Assembly: GCF_000337595.1 (NCBI RefSeq)
Contig: NZ_AOIL01000067.1
Span: forward strand, 127,203-191,202
From: Natrialba taiwanensis DSM 12281
GTDB lineage: Archaea; Halobacteriota; Halobacteria; Halobacteriales; Natrialbaceae
Length of the DNA stretch: 64,000 nucleotides
Direction of reading: 5' to 3'
Of this stretch, positions 43,431 to 52,385 are shown piece after piece. Position 1 is the stretch's first letter. Every line of letters begins with the position of its first letter. The notes beneath the pieces are model-generated. The model did no database searches. It was not told the origin of the DNA and was given only the letters and a program-made list of their open reading frames with translations. A program made the translations under genes and the position numbers.

Positions 43431-44942
43431 TTACCGGTCGTCTCGAACGCCGGCGGGGAACTCGTTGCCCGATAACTGCACGGCATCGGAGTCGCTCGTG
43501 ATGCGAAGCGAGTTGGCGTTCGCGATCGGTTGGGCGGCGGAGTTTTCGATCGTCACGTCGGCCGCGCCGTTGACGACGATCGGGGTGTCACGTGTTTCGA
43601 ACTCGCTGTCGGAGATGGTGTAGTTCTCGCCGCGGAGTTCGATGCCGCGCCGTTTGGTGTCGCCGGGTTGGTCGATGTCGAGTCCGGTGAACTGGCAATT
43701 GTGGCGCTGACAGAAGATTGCGTGCCGAAGCGTGGTCCCGGGTGCATCACCGGTGACGCGGACGTTCGACAGGTCGACGCCGCCGCCGTCCTCGCCGAGG
43801 ATGCGAACGGCATTTGCGCTCCCGGCCATGTCGACGGTGACGTTTTCGATGGTCGTCGGCCCGTTGCCGGAATCGAGTCGGATCCCGTTTGCGGGTTGTG
43901 CACCGACGCTGATATCGGTGTTCGAAATGGTTGTTTCGTCGACGTCGCTCATGACTCTGATGGCGTCGCCGTTTGGTTCCGGGACGGCGATCGTCGCGTC
44001 TTCGATGGTAAATCGATCGCCGCCGTCGAGTCGAATCGCGTGTTGGCCCGCCGAGCCGTGCGGGTCGTCGTCGACGACGACCGTTGCGCCACTGACCGCG
44101 GCGGTCGAGCCGTTGAGCCGGATCGAGGCAGTCCCGCTGTTCCGGTAGTAGCCGCCACTGATGCCGACTCGTCCCGTCTGGTTCGAGGAGTACAATCCGT
44201 TATCCGGGAAGCCGCCCAGAATACAGTTCTCAAACACGAGCGTCCCGCGGTGGTTCCCGTTGACGTGGATGCCGGTTGCGCCACGCCACATGTTGCCCTC
44301 GTTCGGCGTCTCGTCGACGTGGACGGCACCGTCAGGCGCCTGGAAACAGTTGACGATCCCCTCGCCATCGGGGTCGAGCACGTTGAACAGACCGGGACCC
44401 CAGGTTCCGCTATCGTGGACGCCGTCTATCCTCACGTTCCGAACGATAAGGCCATCCTCGACCTCCGCGTTGATGACGCGAATACCCGTCTCCGATGCGG
44501 TCTGGTCGACGTCGAACCCTTCGAACCGAAGATCGTTGCCGGGTACCTCGTGCGTACCCAGTCGGAACAGCCGGTATTGTGGACCGTCGAACTCGTGATA
44601 GTTTGCCGGAACGAGTGTCGCGTCCTCCCCCACGAAGCCGACGTTTTCGAAGCCGGTGAACCGGAGCTGTTCGTCCATGTAGTATCGCCCTTCGGGGAAC
44701 TCGAGGAGCGTATCGTCTCCAACGTGCTCTCGAAGGACGGGCGTGATTGATTCGTTTCCGTCGGGGTCTGCACCGGCTTCGACGACGTCGATGACGGTGT
44801 CGTACTGACTCCGTACATCGTCGTCGGCCGCTGCTACCGAGCCGACGCTGGCAAGCGAGGCCACCGACCCGGCCGCAACGAGACTGCCTTTCAGATACGA
44901 TCGTCGACTGAACTGCTGACTGCGTCCGTCGTTTGAAGTCAC
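43431..44942 (-). CDS. Tat-exported right-handed beta-helix protein
   Basis: The 503-residue protein from a GTG at 44942 starts TSNDGRSQQFSRRSYLKGS with a twin-arginine motif and an SVAAA cleavage region, so it is secreted by Tat. The mature part is a parallel beta-helix of about ten coils with repeated NVRI/TIENVTVDMAG/NTDIS patterns and many Asn/Asp turns, as in pectate-lyase-like and surface glycan-active proteins. No catalytic set is clear. A longer frame from a GTG at 45002 is possible. A TATA-like GAATATA lies at 44973-44979. Confidence 0.8.
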   Translation of the reverse strand: MTSNDGRSQQFSRRSYLKGSLVAAGSVASLASVGSVAAADDDVRSQYDTVIDVVEAGADPDGNESITPVLREHVGDDTLLEFPEGRYYMDEQLRFTGFENVGFVGEDATLVPANYHEFDGPQYRLFRLGTHEVPGNDLRFEGFDVDQTASETGIRVINAEVEDGLIVRNVRIDGVHDSGTWGPGLFNVLDPDGEGIVNCFQAPDGAVHVDETPNEGNMWRGATGIHVNGNHRGTLVFENCILGGFPDNGLYSSNQTGRVGISGGYYRNSGTASIRLNGSTAAVSGATVVVDDDPHGSAGQHAIRLDGGDRFTIEDATIAVPEPNGDAIRVMSDVDETTISNTDISVGAQPANGIRLDSGNGPTTIENVTVDMAGSANAVRILGEDGGGVDLSNVRVTGDAPGTTLRHAIFCQRHNCQFTGLDIDQPGDTKRRGIELRGENYTISDSEFETRDTPIVVNGAADVTIENSAAQPIANANSLRITSDSDAVQLSGNEFPAGVRDDR

Positions 44943-45263
44943 GTCCTCCCTTCCGGAGGTTGGGGTATTACGTATATTCTGCGTAAATTTTCTATTAATC
45001 ACCCGAGTATTCGAACGACGATTGACCGTTCGTCAACAGCGACGATGGCTTGCGATTTTGCGGGTCGCTCGCGTTCGGTTTCGCCGTTCAAAACAACGTG
45101 ACTGTCTCCGCTGCTGTGGTGAGCGAAACAGTTGTGTTTCCAGAACGGTTTTGGCGCGCTGCAGGCCATCGTTTTTCACGCTGATTTCGGCGTAACTGAC
45201 TCTAATGCAGTTTTATATACCACTAACGGTGACTGTCAAGATTGTCATTGCTAATATCTTTGG
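44943..45263. other. Divergent spacer with a strong TATA box
   Basis: This 365-nt spacer carries the promoters of the beta-helix gene and of the Bat-type regulator. TTTATATAC at 45212-45220 is a near-consensus TATA box pointing right. No gene or known RNA is seen in the rest. Confidence 0.5.
45212..45220 (+). promoter_or_regulatory. Strong TATA-like element upstream of the Bat-type regulator
   Basis: TTTATATAC would start transcription near 45243-45248, leaving a leader of about 60 nt that contains a 15-codon frame at 45264-45311. Confidence 0.5.
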
Positions 45264-45307
45264 ATGAGGGGTTATTGCGCTCCTTATCCTACGATTGAAC
45301 CGAATCC

Positions 45308-45976
45308 ATGACATCGATCGCAGACATCGAGTTCACGGCTGACGGGACCGGATTGGGCGACCTCTTCGAGGCCGTTCCCTCACTGACCTGCGAGATGGAG
45401 AGTGTGATCGCCTCGCAAGGGCACGGGCTCTGGCTCTCGGGCCCCTCCCAGGAGATGGTCGACGACGCATTGGCGGCCTCGTCCGCGATCGATGAGTACT
45501 CGCTGATCAACAGCGACGACGACCGCTGGCTGTACGACATCGAGTTCACACCGGAAACGGTCAACGTTTTCGAGCTGGTTATCGAGGAGGGCGGGACCGT
45601 ACTGAGCGCCTCCGCATCGAACGGCACCTGGCTGTTGAGCGTTCGCGTTCTCGAACGGGATCACGTGAGTTCGCTCTATGATCGGCTCACCGAAGACGAC
45701 ATCTCGCCGACGATCGTTCGCCTGTTCGATCTGGAGTCCGAGAGCAACTCCCAGTGTGGGCTGACTGCTCGACAGTACGAGACGCTAGTAGCTGCGATCG
45801 ATCACGGTTACTTCGAGATTCCGCGGGAGGTATCGATGCAAGAATTGTCGGAAGAACTCGATATCTCTCACCAGGCGCTGTCCGAGCGATTGCGTCGGGC
45901 CTATCGAGCGCTCGTCACGTCGGAACTCAACGTCACCGAGGATGCACCGATCACCGAACCGATGCCCTCCGACTGA
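45308..45976 (+). CDS. Bat/bacterioopsin-activator-type HTH-10 regulator
   Basis: The 222-residue protein has an N-terminal beta-rich sensor-type region and a C-terminal HTH-10 domain: CGLTARQYETLVAAIDHGYF near residues 150-170, PREVSMQELSEELDISHQAL and SERLRRAYRALVTSEL. This is the usual layout of haloarchaeal transcription regulators without a PAS/GAF domain. Targets are unknown; the divergent Tat-exported beta-helix gene is one candidate. Its ATG overlaps the stop of a 15-codon leader frame. Confidence 0.93.
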   Translation: MTSIADIEFTADGTGLGDLFEAVPSLTCEMESVIASQGHGLWLSGPSQEMVDDALAASSAIDEYSLINSDDDRWLYDIEFTPETVNVFELVIEEGGTVLSASASNGTWLLSVRVLERDHVSSLYDRLTEDDISPTIVRLFDLESESNSQCGLTARQYETLVAAIDHGYFEIPREVSMQELSEELDISHQALSERLRRAYRALVTSELNVTEDAPITEPMPSD

Positions 45977-46030
45977 CGGACTGACGATGCAGGTGGAACC
46001 GTCGTCGAGGAGCGGGCTGGAACATCACCA

Positions 46031-46037
46031 TTAATAG
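46031..46037 (+). promoter_or_regulatory. TATA-like element of the enoyl-CoA hydratase gene
   Basis: TTAATAG is centred 25 nt before the ATG at 46059, supporting that start over the ATG at 46038. Confidence 0.45.
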
Positions 46038-46058
46038 TTGTCCGTCTGTCTATCCGGT

Positions 46059-46826
46059 ATGGATATCGACAGCGATGGCGGCGTCCTGACAATCACTTTT
46101 GATCGGCCCGAGATCCGCAATGCGATATCTCGCGAGACAGCAACGACGCTGGCGGAGACGATCGCCGACGCCACTCCCGACGACTACCACGCGATCGTTA
46201 TCACCGGCGAAGGCGATGCCTTCAGCGCCGGCGGCGATATCGAGGCGATGGCGACGGAGCCCGACCCGCCGCGTGAGGCCTACGAAGATCTCACGAACTC
46301 GTTCGGCCGCGTCGTCGAAGCCATGCTCGAGTGTCCAGTTCCGATCGTCGCGAAAGTGTCCGGCGACGCGGTCGGTGCTGGCCTCGCGGTCGTCGCTCTC
46401 TCGGATATCGCCTACGCCGCCGCGGAGGCGACCTTCTCCTGTGCGTTCGTCCGCGTCGGCCTCATTCCGGATACCGGCGGCACCTTCATGCTCCCGCACC
46501 TGATCGGCCTGCGCGCCGCGAAAAAACTCGCGTTCACCGGCGAGTTCATCGACGCCGAGCGCGCTGCAGACCTCGACCTGATCAACGAAGCGGTTCCTGC
46601 GAGTGAACTCGACGGGCGAGTGGCCGAAACCGTCGAGCGACTCGGCCGACGACCGACGGATGTGATCGGCATAACGAAACAGGCGCTACACGAGAATCTG
46701 GGCCGTCAGTGGTCCGAGGCGTTAGATTATGAGAATCTGCTCCAGGGACACGCTCGTGCGACCGATTCCCACGAAGAAGGTGTTGCTGCGTTCCTCGAGG
46801 GTCGTGATCCGGAGTTCAACGAGTAG
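46059..46826 (+). CDS. Enoyl-CoA hydratase/isomerase family protein
   Basis: The 255-residue protein is a crotonase-fold enzyme: ITGEGDAFSAGGDIEAMA holds the first oxyanion-hole Gly region, and VGLIPDTGGTFMLPHLIG the second with a Glu/Asp position. It acts on acyl-CoA thioesters in beta-oxidation or related pathways; the exact substrate is not determined. It is complete and typical in length. No neighbouring fatty-acid gene is present. Confidence 0.92.
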   Translation: MDIDSDGGVLTITFDRPEIRNAISRETATTLAETIADATPDDYHAIVITGEGDAFSAGGDIEAMATEPDPPREAYEDLTNSFGRVVEAMLECPVPIVAKVSGDAVGAGLAVVALSDIAYAAAEATFSCAFVRVGLIPDTGGTFMLPHLIGLRAAKKLAFTGEFIDAERAADLDLINEAVPASELDGRVAETVERLGRRPTDVIGITKQALHENLGRQWSEALDYENLLQGHARATDSHEEGVAAFLEGRDPEFNE

Positions 46827-46961
46827 GCTCTAGATTACGATCGATAGAGAGACACTATTCTCACGGTTTCTACTGTCCAGGGGGACTATTGATATGGTAT
46901 GGGCACGCAAGCCAGCGCAAGCAGCACCGTCTTGGTCGTGTTTGACAGACATTTGAGTGCA

Positions 46962-47489
46962 ATGTCTCCACAATTTACGGACGACGACGTCGGCAAGAGC
47001 GTCATTAACGCCGAAGGCGACGAGGTCGGTATCATCGCCGACGTCGACCACGGCACCGCGCACGTCGAACCGGATCCCGGGATCACGGATACCATCAAGG
47101 CAAAACTCGGGTGGGGTGGAACGGACGATGCGTATCCGCTGCAGGAGAGTTCAGTCGCGGATGTCACAGCGGACGAAGTCCACTTGCAGAGTGATCTGTC
47201 CGGAACAGGGGCTGGTATGAGTAGTGACACAGCCGCTGGGGCCGGCACCGGTGCCGGCTCGAGTCGAACGCGCGATACCGGGATGGATACGGACACCGGG
47301 AGGGGTACCGATACGGAAGGACGGACGGAGACGACGCGCGAGGATCGCGAAGACGATAGTGGACTGATGGACGACGATGACGAACTGATCGGCGATAGTG
47401 ACGACGATAGCGGCTTAATGGACGATGACGACGATGATAGCGGGCTGATGAACGATGACGATGACGACCGTCGTAACGACACGGGATAA
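46962..47489 (+). CDS. PRC-barrel protein with acidic repeat tail
   Basis: The 175-residue product from the ATG at 46962 has a PRC-barrel-like N-terminus: DVGKSVINAEGDEVGIIADV then HGTAHVEPDPGITDTIKAKL. The C-terminal half is disordered with Thr/Gly-rich stretches and repeated DDSGLMDDDD units. An earlier in-frame ATG at 46899 would add 21 residues. It is probably cytosolic and protein-binding. Function is unknown. Confidence 0.8.
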   Translation: MSPQFTDDDVGKSVINAEGDEVGIIADVDHGTAHVEPDPGITDTIKAKLGWGGTDDAYPLQESSVADVTADEVHLQSDLSGTGAGMSSDTAAGAGTGAGSSRTRDTGMDTDTGRGTDTEGRTETTREDREDDSGLMDDDDELIGDSDDDSGLMDDDDDDSGLMNDDDDDRRNDTG

Positions 47490-47567
47490 CCCATCGTCCT
47501 CACCCAGCCAGTGAATCAGTTCTCCAGCCAGCAACGATTTCTCACCCGACGCGACACCAGTTGCCGA

Positions 47568-48398
47568 TCACTTCGGCTCGCCGTGTGACACGCCGTCGCG
47601 TTCGTCCGCTCGCCGCCGCCGCAGTGCTGCCCGTGCGTTCGAAGCCTCGTATCCAAAGAGGACGCTCTCGCCGTAGTGTTCTGCCACTTCGAGTGCGCGG
47701 ATCAGGTTCTCGACCTCGACGTTGACCGCGTACAACTCGATACTGAACGGCGTCTCGAGTTCACTTTCGAACCCCTTCGCGATCGTCTCGAGCCAGTAGG
47801 TCGTCTCGTAGGCCATATCGTACAGCGGCACGACGAACTCGTCGACGTAGTCTTCGAGGGCCGCGAGGTCGAGGCCGGCCCGCTCGTAGAGGTGGCCCGG
47901 ATACGGGTCAGGGTAGAGCGTCAGATAGACCCGTCCCGGAATTCGATCGGCGGCGTCCGCGACGAACTCGGTGATGACGCTCGCACGCCACTCGTTTCGC
48001 TCCTCGTACTCGCTCTCTGCAAACGCCTGCTCACAGACGCCACAGCGACAGTATTCGGGACGAGGAAACCCAACGTCGTCGAGTCTCACGTCCTCGTTCG
48101 CCTCGACGCAATCGTCGATGATTTCGAACAGCCCCTCGCGATAGTCCTCGCGCGAGGGACAGATGTAAGCCCAGTCGAAGTACCGGCGATCCCTGGTTGC
48201 GGGACGGCCCATGTCGTCGACCGGAACGAGCGACGGATCGGCGTCTGCGGCCGCGTTGTCGCCAAAACAGGAGACCATGTTCACCCCGTCCGCGATCGGC
48301 TCTGCGGACCGGCCGGTCACGTCCTTGACCTCGTAGAAGCCGCGGTCGAACTCCGGCCACTGGACCTCTTCAGCGTTGCGGGTGACGACGCCGTACAT
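47568..48398 (-). CDS. TIM-barrel-like protein with Cys motifs, possible glycoside-hydrolase-like
   Basis: The 276-residue protein starts MYGVVTRNAEEVQWPEFD and has DDVGFPRPEYCRCGVCEQAF near residues 111-130, a possible metal-binding CxCxxC, and GRVYLTLYPDPYPG with alternating strands and helices that suggest a barrel. The combination CPSREDYREGLFEIIDDC and DDVGFP recalls uncharacterised glycoside-hydrolase-like barrels. No signal peptide is present. The activity is a guess. Confidence 0.7.
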   Translation of the reverse strand: MYGVVTRNAEEVQWPEFDRGFYEVKDVTGRSAEPIADGVNMVSCFGDNAAADADPSLVPVDDMGRPATRDRRYFDWAYICPSREDYREGLFEIIDDCVEANEDVRLDDVGFPRPEYCRCGVCEQAFAESEYEERNEWRASVITEFVADAADRIPGRVYLTLYPDPYPGHLYERAGLDLAALEDYVDEFVVPLYDMAYETTYWLETIAKGFESELETPFSIELYAVNVEVENLIRALEVAEHYGESVLFGYEASNARAALRRRRADERDGVSHGEPK

Positions 48399-48447
48399 AG
48401 CTCACGGTACGACGCCGTCCCCGTAAGCCGTTCGGATCGGGGTGATC

Positions 48448-48542
48448 GTATTCGTATTCGTAGTCGTATCCACACCCGGACGCCTCCGTGTACTCATCCT
48501 CAGCGTCGTAGTCGTACGAGTATGACTATGAGTATGAGTACG
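48448..48542. repeat. Imperfect palindromic TCGTAT/ATGAGT simple repeat
   Basis: Units of CGTATTCG on the left (about 48447-48470) and GAGTATGACTATGAGTATGA on the right (about 48518-48538) are imperfect reverse complements, giving a possible long hairpin in the 262-nt spacer. Confidence 0.55.
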
Positions 48543-48660
48543 CGAACCGACCCGATAACTCGCGAGCGGGTCAACTGTGAACTCGTGTGCGTTCTGTGCG
48601 GGTGTCAGAACGATGTCTCGGGTCGGTTCGGTCGTTTCTGAGACGGTGCAGGGTTCGTTC

Positions 48661-48780
48661 TTACTCGGCTGGCTCGTATTCGATTTCCTCGGTGTCGATC
48701 TCCGACGAGCTGGTGAAGACGACCTTCCAGAGGACGGCGATAACGACCAGGGCAAGCAGGACTTTAACCGTACGTGACAT
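48661..48780 (-). CDS. 39-residue single-pass membrane protein
   Basis: The frame encodes MSRTVKVLLALVVIAVLWKV, a positively charged N-terminus and one transmembrane helix, followed by an acidic tail ending EYEPAE. Composition and third positions fit a real haloarchaeal small protein. Function is unknown. Confidence 0.7.
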   Translation of the reverse strand: MSRTVKVLLALVVIAVLWKVVFTSSSEIDTEEIEYEPAE

Positions 48781-48917
48781 ATCCACCTAGAGTTTCGGTC
48801 GGCACCTATTTAGCTATTCTGGATAGTCCTCTCGATTCGAAAATCCACACGTTCGACACCGGCGTGGGGTGTCGATAGCGCCGCCGATTGACGGGACTGG
48901 TGGGCCAGCCGTTCCGG

Positions 48918-49409
48918 TCAGGCTGTATCGATCAGCGCTGCGATCTCCTCTCGGACGATCGTCTCACAGTACGCACAGCGAACGCCGCCCGGGAGTACCT
49001 CGAACCGTGATGTCACGGGTTCGTCGCCGGTCGTGATGCAGTCTGCGTTCGGACACGACAACACACCTTCGACGTACTCGGGGCGCTCGACGCGATGCTT
49101 TTCGACCACCTCGTAGTCACGAACGATGTTGATCGTTGCGTCGGGCGCGATCAGCGAGAGGACGTCGACTTCGTCTTGACTCAACTCTCGACCTTCGACC
49201 TTGACGATGTCTTTGCGCGCGAATCGATTCGACGGGACGTTCATCCCGACGGAAACTTCCTCGCCATTGGTCCCGTCGATACCGAGAATCGCGAGGACGT
49301 TAAGCGCCTGGCCGCCGCGAACGTGATCGATGACGGTGCCGTCCTGAATCTTGCTTACCCGAAGTTCGTGTGCCGCGTTGTCGTCGTGGTGGTCGTGATC
49401 GTCACTCAT
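48918..49409 (-). CDS. pyrI: Aspartate carbamoyltransferase regulatory subunit
   Basis: The 163-residue protein has the nucleotide-binding domain with [20 protein letters not shown] near residues 12-32 and a zinc domain with CPNADC and CAYC at the C-terminus, four Cys ligands as in PyrI. It binds CTP and ATP and controls the first committed step of pyrimidine synthesis with PyrB. The start at 49409 follows an N-terminal His/Asp-rich tail ([11 protein letters not shown]). Its 5' end overlaps the end of pyrB by eight bases. Confidence 0.95.
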   Translation of the reverse strand: MSDDHDHHDDNAAHELRVSKIQDGTVIDHVRGGQALNVLAILGIDGTNGEEVSVGMNVPSNRFARKDIVKVEGRELSQDEVDVLSLIAPDATINIVRDYEVVEKHRVERPEYVEGVLSCPNADCITTGDEPVTSRFEVLPGGVRCAYCETIVREEIAALIDTA

Positions 49410-50388
49410 CGGCCTCACCTCCGTCACCATTCGCGGCGTCATCCGTCGCTGTCGCTGCCCCTGTCCCTGTTCCGTGATCGCGCAAGAACAGATCGAGCAA
49501 CGCCATCCGTACCGGAACGGCATTGTGTGCCTGTTCGAAGTACGCCGCGTAGTCGGTATCGTCGATCTCGGGGGCGATTTCGTCGACGCGCGGAAGCGGG
49601 TGCATAACCGTCAGCTCGTCGCTTGCAGCCTCGAGCGTCTCGATGTCGATCTGGTACTCACCCGCGACCTTCTGGTACTCGTCTTCGTCCGGAAATCGCT
49701 CCCGCTGAATTCGAGTCACATAGAGCACGTCGAGCGAGGAGAGGACCGGTTCGAGTGTCTCGTGTTCGCGGATCTGCGTGTCTTCTCCCTGCTGGTGGAG
49801 GTCGTAGACAACCTCACGAGGGAGTTGTAGGCTCTCAGGGCTGATGAAGTGCTGGCGCGTCTCGAAGTTAGTCAGTGCGTAGGCCAGCGAGTGGACGGTT
49901 CGACCGTACTTCAGGTCACCCATAATACCGATAGTCAAGTCGTCGAGTCCCGCGTTCTCCTGAATTGTATAGAGGTCGAGCAGTGTCTGGGTCGGATGGT
50001 GACCCGCGCCGTCGCCGGCGTTCAGGAGAGGGACGTCGACGAACTCGCTCGCCATCGCCGCGGCTCCCTGTTTCGGATGACGCAGAACGAGCGCGTCGGT
50101 GTAGCCCTCGATGACCCGAACCGTGTCGGCGAGCGTTTCGCCCTTTTTGACGCTCGAGGATTCGACGGACCCCATGTCGACGACATCGCCTCCGAGCCGT
50201 TTCATTGCGGTTTCGAAGCTCATCTTCGTGCGCGTACTCGGCTCGAAAAAGAGGAGTCCAAGCAGCGCGTTCGCGTGGCGATCGGCGACCGCCTCCGGAT
50301 CGGCGTCGATTTCGGCCGCCCGGTCGAGGACGGTCTCGATGTCCGCCCGCGAGAGTTGTTTGCTCGTGATGAGGTGATCGTGGCGCAT
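49402..50388 (-). CDS. pyrB: Aspartate carbamoyltransferase catalytic subunit
   Basis: The 328-residue protein has [19 protein letters not shown] (carbamoyl-phosphate site), [28 protein letters not shown] (in parts: [23 protein letters not shown]) and [10 protein letters not shown], all standard. It joins carbamoyl phosphate and aspartate. pyrB precedes pyrI in one operon. A short acidic tail is present after the last helix. Confidence 0.97.
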   Translation of the reverse strand: MRHDHLITSKQLSRADIETVLDRAAEIDADPEAVADRHANALLGLLFFEPSTRTKMSFETAMKRLGGDVVDMGSVESSSVKKGETLADTVRVIEGYTDALVLRHPKQGAAAMASEFVDVPLLNAGDGAGHHPTQTLLDLYTIQENAGLDDLTIGIMGDLKYGRTVHSLAYALTNFETRQHFISPESLQLPREVVYDLHQQGEDTQIREHETLEPVLSSLDVLYVTRIQRERFPDEDEYQKVAGEYQIDIETLEAASDELTVMHPLPRVDEIAPEIDDTDYAAYFEQAHNAVPVRMALLDLFLRDHGTGTGAATATDDAANGDGGEADE

Positions 50389-50482
50389 TCGTTCGTGTTG
50401 GCTCCTCCATTCCCCTTGAATCCCCCCATTCCGACCGGCGTTGTGACTCGTCAGTCCGCCCCGCAGTACTCCAAAGGCAAAG

Positions 50483-50490
50483 AATTATAC
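50483..50490 (+). promoter_or_regulatory. TATA-like element of the RAD55-like gene
   Basis: AATTATAC, about 29-36 nt before the ATG at 50519. Confidence 0.45.
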
Positions 50491-50518
50491 AGGAACTACA
50501 GAAAGACACCACAACCGT

Positions 50519-51142
50519 ATGGTAGATCGGCTGGAAACCGGGATCGACGTGCTGGACCGAAAACTCGATGGCGGACTCCCCCCGGGCTGTCTCGTCGCGT
50601 ACACCGCTGCCCCAGCCAGCCAATCGGAACTCCTGCTCTACGAGCTCACCGCCGCGCGCGGAACCCTGTATCTCTCGACCGAACGCTCCGAGGAAACCGT
50701 CCGTCACGCCGTTGAGAGTTCACCCTCCGATGTCGGCAACCCGACGATCAGACACGTTTCCAGCGACACACCGATCGAGGAGACCATGCAACTCATCGGC
50801 GCGCTCCCCGACGGCGCAAACCTCATCATCGACACGATGAACGTCCTCGAACGAACGGACACAGACGAGTTCATCTCGTTTCTCGACGACCTCAAAACGC
50901 AGATGCTCGACAAGAACGGGATTGCCGTTCTTCACTGTCTCCGAGGCGATGTGCCCGCGAATCGAACCCGGACCTACCACGCCGTCGACGCCGTGTTCGA
51001 TCTCCAGACGGCGGTGTCCGGCGCTGAACTCGAGAACCATCTGACGATTCCGAAGTTCCGCGGTGGCGGGCAGCCGACGAAGGCGATCAAACTCGAGTTG
51101 GTCGAGGAGGTTGCCATCGATACAAGTCGGGATATCGCGTAA
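50519..51142 (+). CDS. RecA-fold (KaiC/RAD55-like) protein with degenerate Walker A
   Basis: The 207-residue protein starts with the RAD55-like RLETGIDVLDRKLDGGLPPG and has the RecA-type Walker B region ANLIIDTMNVLERTD, so the fold is clear. The Walker A position reads YTAAPASQSELLLYE instead of GPPGTGKS/T, so the ATP-binding Gly and Lys are lost. It probably acts as a regulator or adaptor rather than an ATPase. It is divergent from pyrB and convergent with the next gene. Confidence 0.85.
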   Translation: MVDRLETGIDVLDRKLDGGLPPGCLVAYTAAPASQSELLLYELTAARGTLYLSTERSEETVRHAVESSPSDVGNPTIRHVSSDTPIEETMQLIGALPDGANLIIDTMNVLERTDTDEFISFLDDLKTQMLDKNGIAVLHCLRGDVPANRTRTYHAVDAVFDLQTAVSGAELENHLTIPKFRGGGQPTKAIKLELVEEVAIDTSRDIA

Positions 51143-51195
51143 GGCCGCGCCATACTTCTCGACTCCGCGGCGGGTGATCCGCACCTTTCACCGAG

Positions 51196-52185
51196 TCACT
51201 TCTGCCCCGTCGTAAACGGCGTGATGGCTGCTGTCTGCTCCGCGACCATCGCCGTCCGGAGAATGTACGAAAAGAGCAGTGCAAGTGGTAATCCTCCGAT
51301 TGCGACGGCACTCGGGAAGACGACGAGTCGAACCTGGGATCCGAAGGGCAGGCCCGTCGGTCCCGTCAGTGAGAACAGCACTGCGATCGCGACCCCAATC
51401 GCAGGAACGCCGGCGTAGAACAGGTATCGGGAGAGTCGCGAGAGTTCGACCTGCAGATAGACGGACTTCAGATACTGGCGGGTGATATCCATCTCTCGCA
51501 GCCTGTTTCGAAGGTCCTCGAACGCCGTATCGATGGCCGGGGGCAGATCGCTACCAGCCGTTCGCCGGGCTCGTTCGAGGCGGTAGATCTCGCGTGCAAA
51601 GTTGCTCTCGATCGTCGTTGAGAGGGCGTCGAAGATTCCGGTATCGGATTTGTCGATATGCTGTTCGATTCGGTCGAGTGCGATCGTGAGATCGTCGGTT
51701 ACGTCGCTGATTTCGTCGCGAACGTCCTCCGAGAGTACGTCTGACTTGGTGGCGGCATCATCGAGTCGAACTGTCTCCTGACGGGCGCTCTCGACGACGA
51801 GTCGCAGAAAGCCAGCTGGAACGGCTGGTGCAGCCGTATCCGCGACTTCTTCGACCTCTTGGCGGAAGTCGACCGTTTCCTCGATCTGTGACGTAAGTTC
51901 GCCGGGAGATTGGAGTTCTCGAGACAGCAGCAACTGGTTAATCGAGACGACGACGGTAATGAGCGTCATATTGCCCGCAATAAGGCCGCTGAATACGTAG
52001 AACAGTGGTTGCGTATTCGAAAGCAGTGCAACGTGGGTGAGCGAGAGAAACAGAGAGGCGACGCCGAACGTGATTGCGATGCCGGCAGCGATCACGAAGC
52101 GATTACCGTCGAGCAGAAACCAACGAGTGATCGATCTCGATTCGGGCTGGGATGGAGAGCCCTCGTCGCTCGTCAGATCGACCAT
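51196..52185 (-). CDS. Four-helix membrane protein with a helical cytosolic domain
   Basis: The 329-residue protein has two N-terminal membrane helices (about 30-57 and 62-88), a long charged helical domain of about 150 residues (residues 90-240), and two C-terminal helices (about 250-275 and 285-312). The middle region has no recognised motif. The arrangement suggests a membrane-anchored coiled scaffold or a channel-like protein. Function unknown. Confidence 0.75.
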   Translation of the reverse strand: MVDLTSDEGSPSQPESRSITRWFLLDGNRFVIAAGIAITFGVASLFLSLTHVALLSNTQPLFYVFSGLIAGNMTLITVVVSINQLLLSRELQSPGELTSQIEETVDFRQEVEEVADTAAPAVPAGFLRLVVESARQETVRLDDAATKSDVLSEDVRDEISDVTDDLTIALDRIEQHIDKSDTGIFDALSTTIESNFAREIYRLERARRTAGSDLPPAIDTAFEDLRNRLREMDITRQYLKSVYLQVELSRLSRYLFYAGVPAIGVAIAVLFSLTGPTGLPFGSQVRLVVFPSAVAIGGLPLALLFSYILRTAMVAEQTAAITPFTTGQK

Positions 52186-52385
52186 TGCAGGACGACCAAT
52201 ACGAGTTCACGGGCGAAAAAGGAATCCCGTGCACAGTCGTGTACTGGAGTCGTCAGTCCGGTCCTCAGTCTGATTCTGCCAAAATGTGGCTCTCTACAGA
52301 ATGAGTGACGGGTTTGAGAGACGGATGCGTCTCAGTTGCCGTGGATAACTGGCCGGAACGCTGCTGAGAACGACTGGCTACCGGC

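Noticed and set aside
43530-44750. 406-codon frame opposite the beta-helix gene
   Set aside because: The minus strand has the Tat signal and beta-helix repeats, the plus-strand frame has neither.
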